Positions 52,218-62,674 of a DNA stretch of 64,000 nt are shown here, one piece after another (the stretch's first letter is position 1; every line of letters begins with the position of its first letter). The stretch is from the NCBI RefSeq assembly GCF_024347635.1, contig NZ_AP025510.1, positions 2,170,001 to 2,234,000 of the forward strand, in the 5' to 3' direction. Source of the stretch: Vibrio tasmaniensis. GTDB taxonomy: Bacteria; Pseudomonadota; Gammaproteobacteria; Enterobacterales; Vibrionaceae. Both the position numbers and the translations under genes were made by a program. The notes under the pieces are model-generated. The model worked only from the letters and a program-made list of their open reading frames with translations, was not told the origin of the DNA and ran no database searches.

Positions 52218-53285
52218 ATGTGCACTGACCATCAATGGATTAACAACGCGATTCGTAAAATTGAAGCGGACTACCAACGCTCAGCGGATACGCACCTTAT
52301 CAAGCTCGAACTGCCAAGTATCGAAGGCATTGATGTTTACCTTAAAGATGAAAGCACACACCCTACCGGCTCTTTGAAACACCGTTTAGCGCGTTCTCTA
52401 TTCTTATACGCTATCTGTAACGGTTGGGTTGGCCCAGAAACGACGATCATTGAGTCTTCATCAGGCAGCACTGCCGTGTCTGAAGCGTACTTTGCTCGCC
52501 TACTTGGCCTGCCGTTTATTGCAGTCATGCCAAAATGCACAGCGAAGAAAAAAATTGAGCAGATTGAATTCTACGGCGGCCAAGCGCATCTTGTTGACCG
52601 CTCAGATGAAATTTACGATGAGTCTCGTCGTTTAGCAGAAGAGCTGAATGGTCACTACATGGACCAATTTACTTACGCTGAGCGCGCAACCGACTGGCGT
52701 GGTAATAACAACATCGCGAACTCGATTTTCAATCAAATGCAGAAGGAAGATCACTCAATTCCAACTTGGGTAGTTATGAGCCCAGGTACTGGCGGTACGT
52801 CTGCGACTATTGGCCGTTTCATTCGCTACCAACAGCATGAAACTAAGCTTTGTGTTGTGGATCCTGAGAACTCTGTATTCCACGAATATTTCCAAACTGG
52901 CAATGCGAACGTGAAAGGCAATACATTCAGCAAAATTGAAGGCATTGGTCGCCCACGAGCAGAACCAAGCTTCATTTCTGGTGTGGTTGACGAAATGCGT
53001 AAAATTCCAGATGCAGCAAGTATCGCAACGACGCATTGGTTATCTGACATTCTTGGTCGCAAGGTCGGCGCATCAACCGGTACTAACATGTACGGTGTGC
53101 TTCAACTGGCAAGCGAGATGAAAGCACGCGGTGAGACAGGTTCTATTGTGACTTTGCTATGTGACAGCGGTGAGCGTTACCTAGATACTTACTTCAATGA
53201 CGAGTGGGTTAATCTAAACATCGGCGACCTACAACCTTATGCTGCGAAGCTTGAAGCTTTCTCACAAACAGGTGAGTTGGCTTAA
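52218..53285 (+). CDS. PLP-dependent L-cysteine desulfhydrase-like protein (Cds1)
   Basis: A 355-residue fold-type II PLP enzyme. PLP-binding Lys54 is in HPTGSLKHR and the phosphate loop in [23 protein letters not shown] and LCDSGERY follow. It resembles cysteine synthase, but the C-terminal half is shaped like the Cds1 group, which releases sulfide from cysteine. Regulator DecR-like is divergent, supporting cysteine removal. ATG behind AGGAGA. Exact activity is inference; the CysK alternative is less likely because of the regulator. Confidence 0.8.
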   Translation: MCTDHQWINNAIRKIEADYQRSADTHLIKLELPSIEGIDVYLKDESTHPTGSLKHRLARSLFLYAICNGWVGPETTIIESSSGSTAVSEAYFARLLGLPFIAVMPKCTAKKKIEQIEFYGGQAHLVDRSDEIYDESRRLAEELNGHYMDQFTYAERATDWRGNNNIANSIFNQMQKEDHSIPTWVVMSPGTGGTSATIGRFIRYQQHETKLCVVDPENSVFHEYFQTGNANVKGNTFSKIEGIGRPRAEPSFISGVVDEMRKIPDAASIATTHWLSDILGRKVGASTGTNMYGVLQLASEMKARGETGSIVTLLCDSGERYLDTYFNDEWVNLNIGDLQPYAAKLEAFSQTGELA

Positions 53286-53328
53286 GTTCGAAGTTAGCAT
53301 TCAAAGCTAAGACAATGTACAAAATTAA

Positions 53329-53352
53329 AAAAGAGCCCTGATGGGCTCTTTT
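53329..53352. terminator. Bidirectional terminator between Cds1 and DUF1244 genes
   Basis: AAAAGAGCCC pairs with GGGCTCTTTT around TGAT. T run follows on both strands. Confidence 0.88.
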
Positions 53353-53413
53353 GCTATATGCAGTTTATTCTAAGTGCTGTTTGACTATACGTCGTTACAG
53401 CTAATACGACAAA

Positions 53414-53734
53414 TTACTCTGGCTTCTGCTTCGCTTCAAATGCAGCTAGTTGTTCAGGCGTCGCTTTTGGTTGGTGATTTTGTTTCCACTCATCGTAAGT
53501 CATACCGTACACGCGCTCACGAGCATCATCGATATCCAAGTCTAAACCTTGTTGCTCAGCTTCTGCTTTGTACCACTTACTGAAACAGTTGCGGCAGAAG
53601 CCAGCCAAGATCATCAGGTCGATGTTTTGGACATCTTTGTTGTTGTCTAGGTGTGCTAACAGGCGACGAAAGGTTGCTGCATCCAGCTTGTCTTGTTCTT
53701 CTTGAGAAAGATTTTTGTATTTAAATTCAGCCAT
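53414..53734 (-). CDS. DUF1244-family protein
   Basis: A 106-residue protein of the DUF1244 family. Conserved GFCRNCFSKWY (two Cys) and VYGMTYDEWKQNHQ. The family is small, all-helical and of unknown function. Single gene on the minus strand. Confidence 0.88.
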   Translation of the reverse strand: MAEFKYKNLSQEEQDKLDAATFRRLLAHLDNNKDVQNIDLMILAGFCRNCFSKWYKAEAEQQGLDLDIDDARERVYGMTYDEWKQNHQPKATPEQLAAFEAKQKPE

Positions 53735-53840
53735 TATAGTTTCCCTTATATTGATTATTAATACAGCCAGGATTAGTTAAGTGCTGTTATAGCAAAAAAA
53801 ACCTAACACTTAAATTTTTGTTTAAATTCGTACTAATAGA

Positions 53841-53869
53841 AAAAGGCTTAGCGCAATGGCTAAGCCTTT
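53841..53869 (-). terminator. Terminator of the first RND operon
   Basis: AAAGGCTTAGC pairs perfectly with GCTAAGCCTTT around a six-base loop, with A run on the plus strand (T run on the minus strand). It is ~70 bases past the RND permease stop. Confidence 0.85.
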
Positions 53870-53937
53870 CTACTATTCAATCACTTCTAGTTAATCGCCT
53901 TAGCTTGAAATGACTAGTCTACTCATCAATCCATTTA

Positions 53938-56900
53938 CTATTTATGGCTTAAAGTTTCTGAAGATTTAATATTGAAAAATATTGCGTACAACACTGGTAC
54001 AATGACTAGAGTGAGTAGTGTTGCAAACGTCAAACCGAAGACTAAAACCACAGACATCGATTGGAAAAACGCATCAAAGAATAAAGGAATAACCCCTAAT
54101 ACCGTCGTTAAAGCACCCATCATTACTGGCCTTACACGACTTGCCGCTGCATCAATAACAGCATCATGCCTTGGTTTTCCTTCACTTATTTCTAAGTCGG
54201 TTTGGTCAACCAAAACAATGGCATTCTTAATCAACAAACCAGATAGAGATAGTAATCCTAAGATAGCCATGAACTCCATTGGTGTACCCGTGACCAATAA
54301 GCCAGCAGAAACCCCAATCAAGGCTAATGGTACGACTAACCAAATCACAACCGGTTGTCTTACGCTTCCGAACAACACAAACACTGTGATAACCATTGCC
54401 ACTAAACCTAATGGAATGGTTGAAGCTAGGTTTTCATTCGATTCTTTTGAGTCTCCATACTCACCTCCCCACTCCAGTGTGTAGCCGTCCGGTAATTCAA
54501 TCGCTTCAATTTGAGGGCGAATACGGCTAAATAGATCCGTTGTCAATTCTCCAGGGACGGGATCCGCTTGCGCTTTTATTTCCCACTGACGGTCAACACG
54601 TTTTACTAAGCCATCACGCCAAACCGTTCGGTAGCCATCTGTCACTTGACCAATAGGAACGCTTGACCCCGTAACTGAACTGATTACTTGAACATTATTA
54701 ATATCACTCACACCATTACTTTCAGACTGAGGAGAGCGAGCAATAATAGGAATAAGCTCATCTCGTTCTCTGTACGAACCAATATTAGTGCCTGAGAATT
54801 TAGTCTGTAATGCCGATGCTAAGTCTTCTCTAGAAATCCCTACGCGTTGTGCTGCTTGAACGGAATAGATAGGCTCAATCACACTGATTGGTTGCCTCCA
54901 ATCGTCTTTGATTGATAAGGCTTTACCATCTTCGGCCATAATGGCTTTAGCCTTCGCTGCCAGTTCTCGTAGAACCTGAGTATCAGGACCACTAAACTTA
55001 GCTTCAATGCTAGAACCTCCACCAGGGCCAAGAACAAACTTCCACACTTTGCCTTGAGCATCAGGGAACGACATATCAATGTAACTTTGGATTTCGGTAA
55101 TTAACCCGTTAATGACTTTGTCATCTTGCGTTTTGATCAGCAATTGACCGTATGCCGAATTTTGAGAAACAGGCGCATACACCAGCATAAAGCGTGGTAC
55201 ACCACCACCAACTGAAGCTTGTATATCCACCACGCCGTCTAAAGATTGAACATGCTCATTAAGCTTTTCAATGTCTTTTTTAGTCACCGTTATATCAGTA
55301 CCTTGAGGTAACCAATAATCAACAACAAACATAGGCGTTGTTGATGCAGGGAAGAAACCAGGTTTAACAAACTGGAAACCCCAAACAGAAACGAAGAACA
55401 AAGCAACCACACCACCAACAACGACAAAGCGCTGTTTGAGCGTTACATAAAGCAGTTTCTTGTATGACAAGGTAAAACGGCTTTCTTTGACTTGTTTATC
55501 AACCTCGCTTTCAGCTTCTTTAAATAACCAGAAACAGAATAAAGGCGTTAATGTGATTGCAAATAACCAGCTATACATCAATGAAATCAAGATAACCCAA
55601 AATAAGTGTCCGGTATATTCAGCCGTCGACCCCGGAGCCAACCCAATAGGTGCAAAAGCAATAATTCCAACTAACGTACCGCCTAATAACGGCCAAACTG
55701 AGCGTCTGACTATTTGCTTGGCTATATCCAGCTTCTTAGCACCATTTTTTACGCCAACTAATATCCCTTCCGTTACTACAATGGCATTGTCTACCATCAT
55801 TCCTAACGCAATAATAAGCGCACCTAAAGAAATACGGTGCATTGGAATATCCACAAAGCTCATCGTCGCTAAAGTAGCAAAGATAGTTAGAAGCAAGATA
55901 GAACCAATAACCAACGCTGACTTAAGCCCCATAAATAGCAGCAAAGTCACAATCACGATAACCAAAGCTGCAATCACGTTCACCACAAAATTTTCAACGG
56001 ATGAATCAACTATATTGCCTTGGTGATAAAATTCGTGAAGCTCAATGCCAAGTGGGCGTAAGTTTTTCGTTTCAGCGATTTTTGCGTCAACGTCACTACC
56101 AATCTTAACTATATTACTTCCAAGAATGCCCGAGATACCTACTGCGATAGCAGGCTCACCATTGTATAAGAAAGCTTTCTCAACAGGTTCTTGGTAACCG
56201 CGCCATACTTTCGCGATATCTTTTAAGTGAATCAACTTACCATTAGAATCGACAGTAATAAGCAAATTTTGAATCGATTCAACCGAGTCAATGGCACTCG
56301 TTGGATCAATAACAACGCGTTTATTCCCTACTTTTACATTGCCTGATGAAACGACTGCATTTTGTTGAGAGAGCAAGCCAACAATATTAGATATCGACAA
56401 GCCTAAACGCTTTGCGTCTTGAGTGGAGATCTCCACATAAATTGCTTCTTTCTTTAGTCCATCTAAAGTTACGCGAGCCACACCATCCACTTGAAGTAAC
56501 GAGCTTTGTAATGTTTTTGCGTACGTTTTCAACTCTGAATTCGAATACCCGTCACCCGTTATAAAATAGAGTAGACCAAAAACATCACCAAAATCATCGG
56601 CAACGTAAGGCGTGCCAGATCCAGGAGGTAATGATGCTGATGCATCTCTTACTTTGTTGCGTAACTTATTCCACACTAACTGTAAGTCGGCGCGGGTTTT
56701 GGAAGCGTCGTATCGAACTTCTACGTTAATTTCAGATTTTCCATAGGTAGAAACCGAGTCGATGGTTTTTACCTCAGCTAACTGTTGAATCGCTTTCTCT
56801 AAAGGTTCGGTGATTTCTAATGCAACTTCGTGAGGATTTGCACCAGGGTAGCCCGTAACAATAACAGCCTGCCTAATAGTAAATTCTGGGTCCTCAAACC

Positions 56901-57000
56901 TTGCCATGTTTTGGTACGCTTGCCACCCACCAACAATCGTAAGCAAAATCACGATAACACTTAGTACCGTATTTTTTATTGTAAACTCAGCAATATTCAT
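53938..57000 (-). CDS. RND efflux permease (system 1)
   Basis: A 1020-residue RND-family inner-membrane pump. N-terminal helix (NTVLSVIVILLTIVGGWQAY), two large periplasmic loops and 12 helices are recognisable. In helix 4 the usual Asp-Asp pair is a single Asp: GMMVDNAIVV, where the canonical motif is VDDAIVV. This single-Asp form occurs in several RND subgroups. It follows the periplasmic adaptor gene (57068-58135) by 67 bases. No outer-membrane channel gene adjoins. This gene is visibly more A+T-rich than the second RND system. Confidence 0.88.
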   Translation of the reverse strand: MNIAEFTIKNTVLSVIVILLTIVGGWQAYQNMARFEDPEFTIRQAVIVTGYPGANPHEVALEITEPLEKAIQQLAEVKTIDSVSTYGKSEINVEVRYDASKTRADLQLVWNKLRNKVRDASASLPPGSGTPYVADDFGDVFGLLYFITGDGYSNSELKTYAKTLQSSLLQVDGVARVTLDGLKKEAIYVEISTQDAKRLGLSISNIVGLLSQQNAVVSSGNVKVGNKRVVIDPTSAIDSVESIQNLLITVDSNGKLIHLKDIAKVWRGYQEPVEKAFLYNGEPAIAVGISGILGSNIVKIGSDVDAKIAETKNLRPLGIELHEFYHQGNIVDSSVENFVVNVIAALVIVIVTLLLFMGLKSALVIGSILLLTIFATLATMSFVDIPMHRISLGALIIALGMMVDNAIVVTEGILVGVKNGAKKLDIAKQIVRRSVWPLLGGTLVGIIAFAPIGLAPGSTAEYTGHLFWVILISLMYSWLFAITLTPLFCFWLFKEAESEVDKQVKESRFTLSYKKLLYVTLKQRFVVVGGVVALFFVSVWGFQFVKPGFFPASTTPMFVVDYWLPQGTDITVTKKDIEKLNEHVQSLDGVVDIQASVGGGVPRFMLVYAPVSQNSAYGQLLIKTQDDKVINGLITEIQSYIDMSFPDAQGKVWKFVLGPGGGSSIEAKFSGPDTQVLRELAAKAKAIMAEDGKALSIKDDWRQPISVIEPIYSVQAAQRVGISREDLASALQTKFSGTNIGSYRERDELIPIIARSPQSESNGVSDINNVQVISSVTGSSVPIGQVTDGYRTVWRDGLVKRVDRQWEIKAQADPVPGELTTDLFSRIRPQIEAIELPDGYTLEWGGEYGDSKESNENLASTIPLGLVAMVITVFVLFGSVRQPVVIWLVVPLALIGVSAGLLVTGTPMEFMAILGLLSLSGLLIKNAIVLVDQTDLEISEGKPRHDAVIDAAASRVRPVMMGALTTVLGVIPLFFDAFFQSMSVVLVFGLTFATLLTLVIVPVLYAIFFNIKSSETLSHK

Positions 57001-57067
57001 TCGTACCTCCTTGCTTACTTTTTATTGGTATAAGACGAAATTATTGATATAAAAAGAAAAAATAAGT

Positions 57068-58135
57068 TTATTTCCATTCTCTTACTTCCATCCCTTCATG
57101 TAAGTAAGCCGCACCAGCGCTTACTACCACTTCACCTTTTTGTAAGCCAGAGGTCACAGTTAAAGTTTCTCCCACTTCATCTGCGACTTCTATTTTGCGT
57201 TTAGATACCGTCATAGTGTCTTGCGTGACTACCCATACATAAACACCTTCGCCTTCACGAATAATCGCACTAGTTGGAACAACAATATTATTGGCCGATG
57301 GATTCGCGGATGTTCTCATTTCAATGGTCGCATTCATTCCTGGCAACACTAAAATATTCTTAGGAGCCGAAAATTCAAATGTCACGGCGTAAGTTTGAGT
57401 TGCTGAATCCGCTAGCAATGTCGCCTCTTGATAATTCGCTGGAATGCTCAAACCCGGTGCGGTATCAAGAGTGATAAATGTTTCAGTTGTTTTTTGTTGA
57501 TCTTCATTTTGATAAACCTTGGCTAGATAGTTAGCTGGAATATCAATAGACGCTTCTAACGTGTCACCACCAATAAACTTTACGATGGTTTGAGCACCAG
57601 ATACGGCTTGACCATTTACCACCATTTTTTTCGCAATTACACCGTTAAAAGGAGCCTTAAGTACCGAATCGCTGATCGCTTGTTTTGCACTATCTAATTG
57701 TGAGCGCATAACATCGCGTTCCGTTAAGCGTTCCTGTAATACGCTTTTAGAAACAGCATTATTCTTTGATAACTTTAGAGCTCGTTGGTATTCAATCTCC
57801 GCACTTTTATATTGTGCTTGTACTTTACGTAAAATATTTTTTAAATCTCTCTGATCTAAAGTTGCAATAACATCCCCTTCTTTCACCAATTGAGCATTTT
57901 TCACAGGTAATGACATTATCTTACCACCTGATATAAAGCTTAATTCGACGAGGCGGTTGTCATTGATAATTGCAGGAAATTTAGCAACGTTAACGGATTC
58001 ATCAACAGTAATTGATATTAACTTAACAGGACGAATCCCCTGTTCTTCTTTTTGAATATCTTGGTCACTACAACCGGATAAACCTGCCACTGCAGCTAGA
58101 GCAACCAGAAAAGCAAAATTTAATTTCTGAAACAT
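57068..58135 (-). CDS. RND periplasmic adaptor lipoprotein (system 1)
   Basis: A 355-residue membrane-fusion protein. ATG 58135 follows AGAGGATG and starts a lipobox leader (GLSGC, Cys ~21). The longer frame to 58276 has no leader. HlyD-type segments: VKEGDVIATLDQRDLKNIL (lipoyl), a short alpha-hairpin around NAVSKSVLQERLTERDVM, and KAPFNGVIAKKMVVNGQAVSG. It connects the RND pump to an outer-membrane channel such as TolC. It is the first gene of the operon. Confidence 0.88.
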   Translation of the reverse strand: MFQKLNFAFLVALAAVAGLSGCSDQDIQKEEQGIRPVKLISITVDESVNVAKFPAIINDNRLVELSFISGGKIMSLPVKNAQLVKEGDVIATLDQRDLKNILRKVQAQYKSAEIEYQRALKLSKNNAVSKSVLQERLTERDVMRSQLDSAKQAISDSVLKAPFNGVIAKKMVVNGQAVSGAQTIVKFIGGDTLEASIDIPANYLAKVYQNEDQQKTTETFITLDTAPGLSIPANYQEATLLADSATQTYAVTFEFSAPKNILVLPGMNATIEMRTSANPSANNIVVPTSAIIREGEGVYVWVVTQDTMTVSKRKIEVADEVGETLTVTSGLQKGEVVVSAGAAYLHEGMEVREWK

Positions 58136-58442
58136 AAAACATCCTCTGTTCAAACAAGATAGATACGCGAGCCATTGACCATTAAATAATAAGAGAGCAT
58201 CACGTTCATCCGCATAGCTCATTGAATTAAATGGCATTACAGGCGGATTGTACTGTTTAATGAGGGGGTGTACCACACAGATATAGGTATAAGTGATAAC
58301 TATCGTGCAATTGTAATTCAGAGAATAAAGCAGTAGGAGAGATATATAGAAGATTATTCAAGAAATATGGTTGGCAAAATGAAGTGGCAAGTTCAGCGTT
58401 TATTATTAAGCGAACCTGACACTCCATTTATTATTTCATTGG
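58136..58442. other. Intergenic region between the two RND operons
   Basis: About 307 A+T-rich bases containing the promoter region of the system 1 operon on the minus strand. I see no clear hairpin or operator-like palindrome and no gene. Confidence 0.4.
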
Positions 58443-61400
58443 TTAACCGTGACTGCTTCTTCCCACGTTATCATGGCTGAGTTCTTTATTCAGCTCCGCC
58501 TCTACGTGACCCGGAGAGCGTGTTGAGCCGGAAATCAGTCGGTACATCGCAGGGATTACAAACAGAGTTACCAGTGTCGCGAAGCCCATACCGAAGAAGA
58601 TAACCGTACCTACTGCCACTCGGCTTTCATAACCTGCGCCCGTTGAGGTAATCAATGGGATGGCACCGGCTAATGTGGTGAACGCCGTCATCAAGATTGG
58701 ACGTAGACGTCGTGCTGAAGCATCAATGATCGCCTTTTCAAACTCAATACCACGGTCTCGAAGTTGGTTGGCAAATTCGACGATCAAGATACCATTTTTG
58801 GTCACCATACCGATCAACATGATCATACCGATCTGGCTGTAAACGTTGAGCCCTTGACTCATCAGCACCAAGCCCAAGAAGCCACCAAAGATACCCATAG
58901 GTACGGTGAACATCACCACCAGCGGGTTGATGAAGCTTTCAAATTGCGCAGCCAATACCAAGTACGCCACCAACATCGCTAGCGCGAACACCACGAGGAT
59001 GCTCGATTGGTTCTCTTTGAAGTCTTTTGACTCGCCAGAGTAGCTCACTGAAATATCACCGGGTAGCTGTTCAATCGCTTGTTCATCAAGGAAATCCAAA
59101 GCATCGCCCAACGTGTAGCCTTCCATTAAGTTCGCTTTAATGGTCACCGATTTCTGCTTATTGTAGTGCGACAAACGAATCGATGAAGCGACTTCTTCAA
59201 TGTGCGTCAGCGTATCAAGCGTTACTAGCTCGCCAGACTGAGTTCGCATGTAGATTTGGCTTAAGTCATTGGCATTGTTAAAGCTGTTCTCATCACCACG
59301 CAGGTAAACATCGTACTCTTCACCACGTTCAACGAATGTCGTTTCACTCTTACCGCCCAGCATGATTTCTAAGGTATCTGAAATATCCGAAACACTCACA
59401 CCTAGTTCAGCTGCACGTTGCTTATCTACGGTTACCAATAGCTCTGGTGTTTTCTCAGAGTAATCGATGTCCGCACCTTCCATCATTGGAGAGTCTTCAG
59501 CAGCTTGCTTTAAGAGTTCGCCCCATTTCTGAAGCTCAGAGTAATCAGAGCCACCCAGTACAAATTGCACAGGCTCACTTGAACCACCACGGAAGCCTGG
59601 CATGAACGGGAATACACGCACATCAGGAATACCCGCTAAAGACTTACGTACCTCGCCCAAGGCTTGTTGTGCGGTTTCTGCACGTTCGTCCCAGTCTTCC
59701 AGGATCATGATAACGAAGCCCGTTTGGTCGCCCGCATTACCACCAAACGCTGGTGATTGAATGCTGAATGACTTTAAGAACCCTTGACCAAGCAGCGGCA
59801 TTAGGCGTTCTTCAACGATGTCCATGTTGGCAGACATACGGTTGTAACTGGTTGCATCGGCACCACGAACAAACGCAAAGATAACACCACGGTCTTCTTG
59901 TGGCGTCAGTTGCGAAGGCACTTGTTGCATCAAACCATAACTACCGCCCATACAAGAAATAATGATGATTGGAGCTGCCCAACGCCAGTTTAGAGCACGG
60001 CGCAATACCGATTTGTACCCACCTTCTAACTTACCAAACACACGTTCAACAAATTGATTGAAGCGATTAGGTTTCACGTTCGCTTTTAGGATTTTACTGC
60101 CCAAAACCGGCGTCAAGGTTAATGCTATGACAGATGAAAAGATCACCGACATCGCCAATAGCACTGAGAACTCAGTAAACAGAAGGCCTACCATACCGTC
60201 CATAAACGAGATGGGTAGGAACACCATTACCAATACTAGCGTGGTCGCGATTACTGCAAAGCCTACTTCACGTGTCCCTTTATAAGCCGCAAGCAATGGT
60301 GATTCACCACGTTCAATATGGTGGAAAATATTCTCAACCACTACGATGGCGTCATCGACCACCAAACCGATAGACAGGATAAGTGCCATCAAGGTGATGA
60401 GATTGATAGAGAAGCCAAAGTAGTACGCCGCAATAAACGACGAGATTAGCGATACAGGAACGGTCACGGCTGGAATTAGCGTTGCACGAGCTTGGCCAAT
60501 GAAGACGTAAAGCACGAGGATAACCAAACCACCCGTAATAAAGAGTGTGCTATAAACCTCTGAGATCGAACGGTCGATAAAGACCGTTGAATCATAATCA
60601 ACAGCCAAGCGAGTTCCGTCAGGCAAGAACTTTTGAATCGCTTCAACTTCTTTGTGAACTAAGTCGGCTACTTCAAGTGGGTTTGCATCTGACTGAGGCA
60701 CAATACCCATACTGACGTTAACCACGCCGTCACTTTTAAAGGTCGAATTCTCGTTTTCTGCACCAATGTAAACATCCGCAACGTCTTTTAAGTAGATAGG
60801 CGTGTTATCAGAAGCACGTTTTACTGCTAGGTATTCGAAATCTTTCGCTTCAGTGTAAGAGCGAGCGGTACGAACTGACATCACGATCGCATCGTTACGC
60901 ACTTCGCCACCTGGGCTTTCAATGTTCTCATTTTTTAACGCAGACGTGATGTCCGAGGTAGTAACACCGCGACCCGCCATCTGTGCAGGTTTCAGCTTCA
61001 CGTACATTACTTTGTACAAGCCGCCAGAAATATCCACCGAGCTCACACCAGAAATCAAACTAAAGCGGTCAATCAACACACGTTCGGTGTAATCGGTTAA
61101 CTGCGTTCGGTCCATCTCTGTCGAACTTAAATTGATGTAAACCGACGCTTCACCACTACCGTTGTTCTTATAAACGATAGGGTCATCAGCTTCATCGGGC
61201 AATGAACGCTGAGCACGAGCTACCGCATCACGTACATCACTGACACCAGTATTGAGGTCGTAACCAAGTTCAAAGGTAATAGTGATTCGTGACGAGCCGT
61301 TTCGTGTCGTGGATTCGATTTCATCGATACCACTGATGCCGGATAACTGGTCTTCAAGATTGGAGGTAATTTGGCTTTCAATGATGGTGGCAGACGCACC

Positions 61401-61556
61401 CTCATAACGAGTGCTGATCGATACCACCGGGCTTTCGATATCTGGCATCTCACGAACTGCGAGCTTATTGAAAGAGACAATACCAAACACAACCAATAAT
61501 AGGCTTAATACGACAGCCGCTACTGGTCTCTTTACAGAAACATCAGATAACAACAT
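58443..61556 (-). CDS. RND efflux permease (system 2, VexH-like)
   Basis: A 1037-residue RND pump with the full helix 4 Asp-Asp motif (GLVVDDAIVVVEN). Opening MLLSDVSVKRPVAAVVLSLLLVVFG and the NSM-type periplasmic pore regions are typical. The sequence resembles Vibrio VexH, part of vexGH, but I leave the symbol blank as that is from memory. Its start overlaps the stop of the adaptor gene (TAATG), so both are in one operon. Likely substrates: bile, detergents and antibiotics, with TolC as outer channel. Confidence 0.9.
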   Translation of the reverse strand: MLLSDVSVKRPVAAVVLSLLLVVFGIVSFNKLAVREMPDIESPVVSISTRYEGASATIIESQITSNLEDQLSGISGIDEIESTTRNGSSRITITFELGYDLNTGVSDVRDAVARAQRSLPDEADDPIVYKNNGSGEASVYINLSSTEMDRTQLTDYTERVLIDRFSLISGVSSVDISGGLYKVMYVKLKPAQMAGRGVTTSDITSALKNENIESPGGEVRNDAIVMSVRTARSYTEAKDFEYLAVKRASDNTPIYLKDVADVYIGAENENSTFKSDGVVNVSMGIVPQSDANPLEVADLVHKEVEAIQKFLPDGTRLAVDYDSTVFIDRSISEVYSTLFITGGLVILVLYVFIGQARATLIPAVTVPVSLISSFIAAYYFGFSINLITLMALILSIGLVVDDAIVVVENIFHHIERGESPLLAAYKGTREVGFAVIATTLVLVMVFLPISFMDGMVGLLFTEFSVLLAMSVIFSSVIALTLTPVLGSKILKANVKPNRFNQFVERVFGKLEGGYKSVLRRALNWRWAAPIIIISCMGGSYGLMQQVPSQLTPQEDRGVIFAFVRGADATSYNRMSANMDIVEERLMPLLGQGFLKSFSIQSPAFGGNAGDQTGFVIMILEDWDERAETAQQALGEVRKSLAGIPDVRVFPFMPGFRGGSSEPVQFVLGGSDYSELQKWGELLKQAAEDSPMMEGADIDYSEKTPELLVTVDKQRAAELGVSVSDISDTLEIMLGGKSETTFVERGEEYDVYLRGDENSFNNANDLSQIYMRTQSGELVTLDTLTHIEEVASSIRLSHYNKQKSVTIKANLMEGYTLGDALDFLDEQAIEQLPGDISVSYSGESKDFKENQSSILVVFALAMLVAYLVLAAQFESFINPLVVMFTVPMGIFGGFLGLVLMSQGLNVYSQIGMIMLIGMVTKNGILIVEFANQLRDRGIEFEKAIIDASARRLRPILMTAFTTLAGAIPLITSTGAGYESRVAVGTVIFFGMGFATLVTLFVIPAMYRLISGSTRSPGHVEAELNKELSHDNVGRSSHG

Positions 61557-62674
61557 TAGTTAGCGCCTTCTTGTGTTGCTGTATTTTTATCGAGATTAGC
61601 TTTGTTGCCATCAAAATTAGCTGTATCGCCGTCAAGTTTAGCTGGGCGATTTACGGCAAGCTCTTGCACCAAAACACCGTCGCGCATGTTCACAATACCT
61701 TGCACCACGATCTTCTGCCCAATCTCGATGCCTTTTTCGATCACGACTTCGTTCTCAAGACGAGCCCCGAGAAAAACTTCGGTACGAGTCGCTTTGTTAT
61801 CTTCGCCAATAACGTAAACGAAACGCTTAGTACCCGAGTATTCGAGTGCTTGAACTGGAATAATAGGCGCTTCTACTGGTGGAAAATCCATATCAGCCGC
61901 CACTAACATGCCCGGCTTTAGGTAATCATTATTGTTATCGAAGTGGATTCGAACTCGAAGGTTCAAAGTTTCAGCGTTAATACGAGAATCAATCCCCACC
62001 ACAGTACCAGTGAACTGAGTATCGCCCCACGCACTGGTGCGAGCCGTTACTGCCATGCCTTTAGATAGCTTAGAAAGGTAGCGCTCAGGAATTTGAAGAT
62101 CTAACTGCATCACAGACAAGTCATCTAACGTCACGAGCTCAGTACCCGATGTCACCATTTTGCCGCGGCTAAAGTCGATAAAACCGACCGTACCAGAGAA
62201 AGGCGCACTGATATGAAGATCTTTTAGATTGGCGTTTGCGGCAGCCAAGCGAGCATTAGCAATGTCAACATTGGTCTTCTGCGCATCAATTTCAGTTTGC
62301 GTAATCGCGTTACGTTTCACTAGGCGTTGAAATTCCGCTAACTTACGTTGTTCGTCTTTTAGATACGCTTGAGCCTCTGCAACCGCCGCTTTTGCTTTGT
62401 CATCGTCGAGTTGAACCAACATCTGCCCTTTAGTGACATCTTGATTGGCTTTGATGTTAATAGAGTTCACTCTGCCAGCCACTTCAGAAGTGATCATTAC
62501 AGATTGCTCGGCTTCTAACTTACCGACCAAAGAAAGAGATTGACTAACTTGGTGAATATCAACCTGCTCAGTAACAACAGTGACAGTGCTAGGGCCCATA
62601 CGTTTAGCAAGTACGGCTGGAGACGCCATAAGAATAGACAAGCTAAGTAGGGTTAAAACAGATTTATGCTTCAT
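61556..62674 (-). CDS. RND periplasmic adaptor (system 2, VexG-like)
   Basis: A 372-residue HlyD-family adaptor. ATG 62674 gives a signal peptide (AVLA-K near residue 23) rather than a lipobox, unlike the system 1 adaptor. Lipoyl part (NQDVTKGQMLVQLDDDKAKAAVAEAQAYL), hairpin NAITQTEIDAQKTNVDIANARLAAA and the barrel region HISAPFSGTVGF are clear. C-terminal Asn/Asp/Thr repeats (LDGDTANFDGNKANLDKNTA) form an unusual polar tail of three DxxTAN-like units. Confidence 0.9.
   Translation of the reverse strand: MKHKSVLTLLSLSILMASPAVLAKRMGPSTVTVVTEQVDIHQVSQSLSLVGKLEAEQSVMITSEVAGRVNSINIKANQDVTKGQMLVQLDDDKAKAAVAEAQAYLKDEQRKLAEFQRLVKRNAITQTEIDAQKTNVDIANARLAAANANLKDLHISAPFSGTVGFIDFSRGKMVTSGTELVTLDDLSVMQLDLQIPERYLSKLSKGMAVTARTSAWGDTQFTGTVVGIDSRINAETLNLRVRIHFDNNNDYLKPGMLVAADMDFPPVEAPIIPVQALEYSGTKRFVYVIGEDNKATRTEVFLGARLENEVVIEKGIEIGQKIVVQGIVNMRDGVLVQELAVNRPAKLDGDTANFDGNKANLDKNTATQEGAN

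Noticed and set aside
53938..58135. RND system 1 considered as a heavy-metal (CusA-type) pump
   Set aside because: The adaptor lacks Met/His metal motifs and no cusC/cusF-like gene adjoins; a drug or solute pump is more likely.
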